Source of the DNA: Myxococcus xanthus | GTDB lineage: Bacteria; Myxococcota; Myxococcia; Myxococcales; Myxococcaceae | DNA: 64,000 bases | Direction: 5' to 3' | Assembly (NCBI RefSeq): GCF_900106535.1 | Contig: NZ_FNOH01000017.1 | Location: 1 to 64,000, forward strand | Shown here: piece after piece, positions 62,187 to 64,000 of the stretch | Numbering within the stretch: position 1 is the first letter of the stretch | Layout of the letters: the number at the start of each line of letters is the position of its first letter | Program-made: the position numbers and the translations under genes | The notes under the pieces: model-generated | Database searches by the model: none | What the model was told of the DNA's origin: nothing | The model's input: the letters and a program-made list of their open reading frames with translations, nothing else

Positions 62187-62202
62187 GCTCACAGCACGCG
62201 CC

Positions 62203-63015
62203 ATGATGCACACGATCTATCGGCCCCACGCACCTCTCGACAAGTTCGTGGACTTCTTCTGGGTGTCCGCCGGCTACGTCGCACGGGCGCCACGAGAACG
62301 TGTGCTGCCGTCGGGCTCGCAGTCCCTTATCGTCCCTCTCGGCGCCCTCCCACTGCGCGTCTACTCCAGTGACCAGACAGACGAGGCCGCTGAAATCCGG
62401 GGCGCGATCGTCACCGGCGCGAGAAGCAGCCCGCTGACCATCGCGGCCGTGGCTGGCCCGACCGCCGGTATCCACTTCAAGCCCGGCGGCGCGCGCGTCT
62501 TCTTCGACGTGCCCTGCAACGAATTCGCGGAACAAGCCATTTCGCTGGATGCGATATGGGGCGCGTCGGCGCACTCACTGCGCGAACGGATAATGGAGGC
62601 ATCCTCGCCGCGCGAGCGATTCCTGCTGCTGGAAGAACACCTCCTGCACCGACTGCGCCGGCCCGTCGAACCAGCGCCCGCGCTTCGTGCGGCGCTGGCC
62701 GCGTTCGAGGAACCCGACCTCACGTCGGTCGCTGAAGTCAATCGCCGCACGGGGCTCTCTCCCAAGCGCCTGTTGGCCCTGTTCCGCGAGGAAGTCGGCT
62801 TGAGTCCGAAGACGTACTGGCGCGTTCGACGGTTTCGAGCGGCGCTCCTCGACGTCGAACAGGGCGCCTTGCGTGGCGCCGCGGTGGCCGCCGAGCACGG
62901 GTACTTCGACCAGGCCCACTTCCTTCGCGAGTTCCGGTCGCTCGCCGGCTCAAGCCCCCGCGAGTACCTGGCAACGCGGGTCGAGGGCACCGACCACGTG
63001 GCGGTCTCCGGGTAA
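62203..63015 (+). CDS. AraC-family transcriptional regulator
   Basis: A 270-residue regulator. Residues 1-140 form a ligand-binding region of the DUF6597/cupin-like type (HAPLDKFVDFFWVSAGYV, PTAGIHFKPGGARVFFDVP). The C-terminal two helix-turn-helix units include VAEVNRRTGLSPKRLLALF and VAAEHGYFDQAHFLREFRSL. It begins at an ATGATG pair. The ABC exporter gene follows 145 bases later on the same strand and may be a target. Confidence 0.85.
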   Translation: MMHTIYRPHAPLDKFVDFFWVSAGYVARAPRERVLPSGSQSLIVPLGALPLRVYSSDQTDEAAEIRGAIVTGARSSPLTIAAVAGPTAGIHFKPGGARVFFDVPCNEFAEQAISLDAIWGASAHSLRERIMEASSPRERFLLLEEHLLHRLRRPVEPAPALRAALAAFEEPDLTSVAEVNRRTGLSPKRLLALFREEVGLSPKTYWRVRRFRAALLDVEQGALRGAAVAAEHGYFDQAHFLREFRSLAGSSPREYLATRVEGTDHVAVSG

Positions 63016-63160
63016 AAAGATCCAATCCGCGGCAGCTGTCCCGGCGTTTCCTAGGCGTCATGGAACCGAGTGAACGCCTCCCACAGCGCGTGCCGGCAGG
63101 CCCGGCATGGACGGAACGGTCGCACCCCAGCCGCAGGGGCCCCCACAAAGGGAGGCGAGC

Positions 63161-64000
63161 ATGAGCGCCGACTCCCCCGCCACGCGGGCCCAGGAACGCC
63201 CTCTCCGGGGCCTTGGTGCACTTCTCGGACCGCAGGGGCCGCTCGTCGCTGGGGCCGCGCTCGCGTCGACGTTGGCGGCGGCCCTCGCATTGGTGCCGTT
63301 CTTCGTCGTCGCACGCATGGCGACCTCGATTTACGCGACGCCGCCGGACCTCGACGCGGTTCGAGCGCTCGCCCTCCTCGCCGCGGGTGCGCTCGCGTTG
63401 CGTTACATCCTCGTCGCCGCCGCGAACATGCTGGCGCACGTCGCCGCGTTCCGCATCCTCCATGACCTGCGCGTGCGGCTCGCGAAGAAGCTCGGCGCCG
63501 TTCCACTTTCGTTTTTCAGCCGTCGTGGCGCGGGAGAACTGAAGAAGACACTGATGGACGACGTGAACCAGCTCGAGGCGTTCGTCGCTCATCACTTCCC
63601 GGATGCGGTCACCGCGCTCGTCGTCCCGCTCGCGACGGCCATCTCCCTCCTGTGGATTGACTGGCGCATGGCCCTTGCCAGCCTCGTGATGGCGCCGCTC
63701 GCCGTCATGGCGATGGCCGTCGCCATGCGCGAGGTCGGCAAGGCCCATCAACAGTGGAACGCGCTCCAGAGCCGGATGAACCGCTCGCTGCTCGAATACC
63801 TGCGGGGCATCCACGTCATCAAGACCTTCGGCCTGTCCGCGCGGCGCTTCAGCGACCTCTCAAGCTCCATCGAGGAAGGGCTCTCGTGGATGGAGGGTTT
63901 CATGCGCACCAACGGCCGTGGCTACGGTGCGTTCGGCGCGCTCATCGGCTCGAGCCTCGTCGTCCTCGTCCCCATGGGGGGTTGGCTCTACACGCGCGGC
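63161..64000 (+). CDS. ABC exporter, N-terminal part (runs off window)
   Basis: 280 codons are present and the gene continues past 64000. The frame has the transmembrane domain of an ABC exporter: several membrane segments (LVAGAALASTLAAALALVPFF, split at its small residues), FFSRRGAGELKKTLMDDVNQLE, and LLEYLRGIHVIKTFGLSARR. These coupling-helix and intracellular-loop patterns are typical of half-transporters such as those exporting siderophores or lipids. The ATPase part is outside the window. GGGAGG precedes the ATG. Confidence 0.85.
   Translation, partial: MSADSPATRAQERPLRGLGALLGPQGPLVAGAALASTLAAALALVPFFVVARMATSIYATPPDLDAVRALALLAAGALALRYILVAAANMLAHVAAFRILHDLRVRLAKKLGAVPLSFFSRRGAGELKKTLMDDVNQLEAFVAHHFPDAVTALVVPLATAISLLWIDWRMALASLVMAPLAVMAMAVAMREVGKAHQQWNALQSRMNRSLLEYLRGIHVIKTFGLSARRFSDLSSSIEEGLSWMEGFMRTNGRGYGAFGALIGSSLVVLVPMGGWLYTRG

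Noticed and set aside
1-64000. CRISPR array or classical antiphage system
   Set aside because: No regularly spaced repeats, Cas proteins, restriction-modification or known defence domains were seen in any frame.

Overview
The window looks like a chromosomal segment of a myxobacterium, most likely Myxococcaceae (Myxococcus, Corallococcus or Pyxidicoccus type). The grounds are very high GC with strong third-position GC bias, a high density of secreted proteins and lipoproteins, a protein with a MYXO-CTERM-like tail, a CorE-like metal-sensing ECF sigma factor, ferritin-like surface proteins and many gene families of unknown function. This is inference from content; no rRNA or other taxonomic marker is present.

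Layout. 1-5.5 kb: a lipase-like hydrolase, an alpha-dioxygenase-type heme peroxidase, a 5' stub of an Old Yellow Enzyme gene and a membrane glycosyltransferase. 5.9-14 kb (minus strand): an apparently acquired redox island. It opens with an IS3-family remnant, then a cytochrome b561/molybdopterin-oxidoreductase fusion, and a tightly packed operon running sdhC, sdhA, an AhpD-like gene, sdhB, a cupin and a gene that fuses a DUF488 domain to an AlkA-type DNA glycosylase. 14.5-26.6 kb: backbone-like genes, namely a lipoprotein, hflX, a DEAD-box helicase, a CPBP protease, an RluA-family protein with a changed active site, a three-gene membrane/kinase operon, a large protein with two zinc ribbons, and a GrpB-family protein. 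27-42 kb: accessory region with a LysM protein, lipoproteins, a DUF417/ECF pair, a GH43 lipoprotein, a MYXO-CTERM pseudo-metalloprotease, an Imm5-like protein, a hydrolase/GST pair, a class II histone-deacetylase-family enzyme, and several decayed fragments (NlpC/P60-like, DUF1684, VOC, tyrosine recombinase). 42.6-54 kb: secreted proteins, a copper-radical (galactose oxidase-like) enzyme, a CorE-like sigma factor next to a cation-efflux transporter, and a protein made of two near-identical repeats. 54-64 kb: a dispersed repeat and a tRNA 3'-half relic, an MFS exporter, a second ferritin-like protein, a GH18-like/PKD/F5-8C enzyme, a LuxR regulator divergent from a lipoprotein, and an AraC regulator upstream of an ABC exporter that runs off the window.

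How it fits together. The redox island couples a menaquinone-type succinate dehydrogenase/fumarate reductase with peroxidase-like, cupin and base-excision-repair modules. The CorE-like factor and CDF transporter form a plausible metal-response unit. Much of 34-42 kb and 53.9-54.6 kb is gene-decay territory with signs of past integration. No CRISPR array, prophage or classical antiphage system was found. The DUF488-AlkA fusion in an sdh operon is the strongest candidate for something undescribed.
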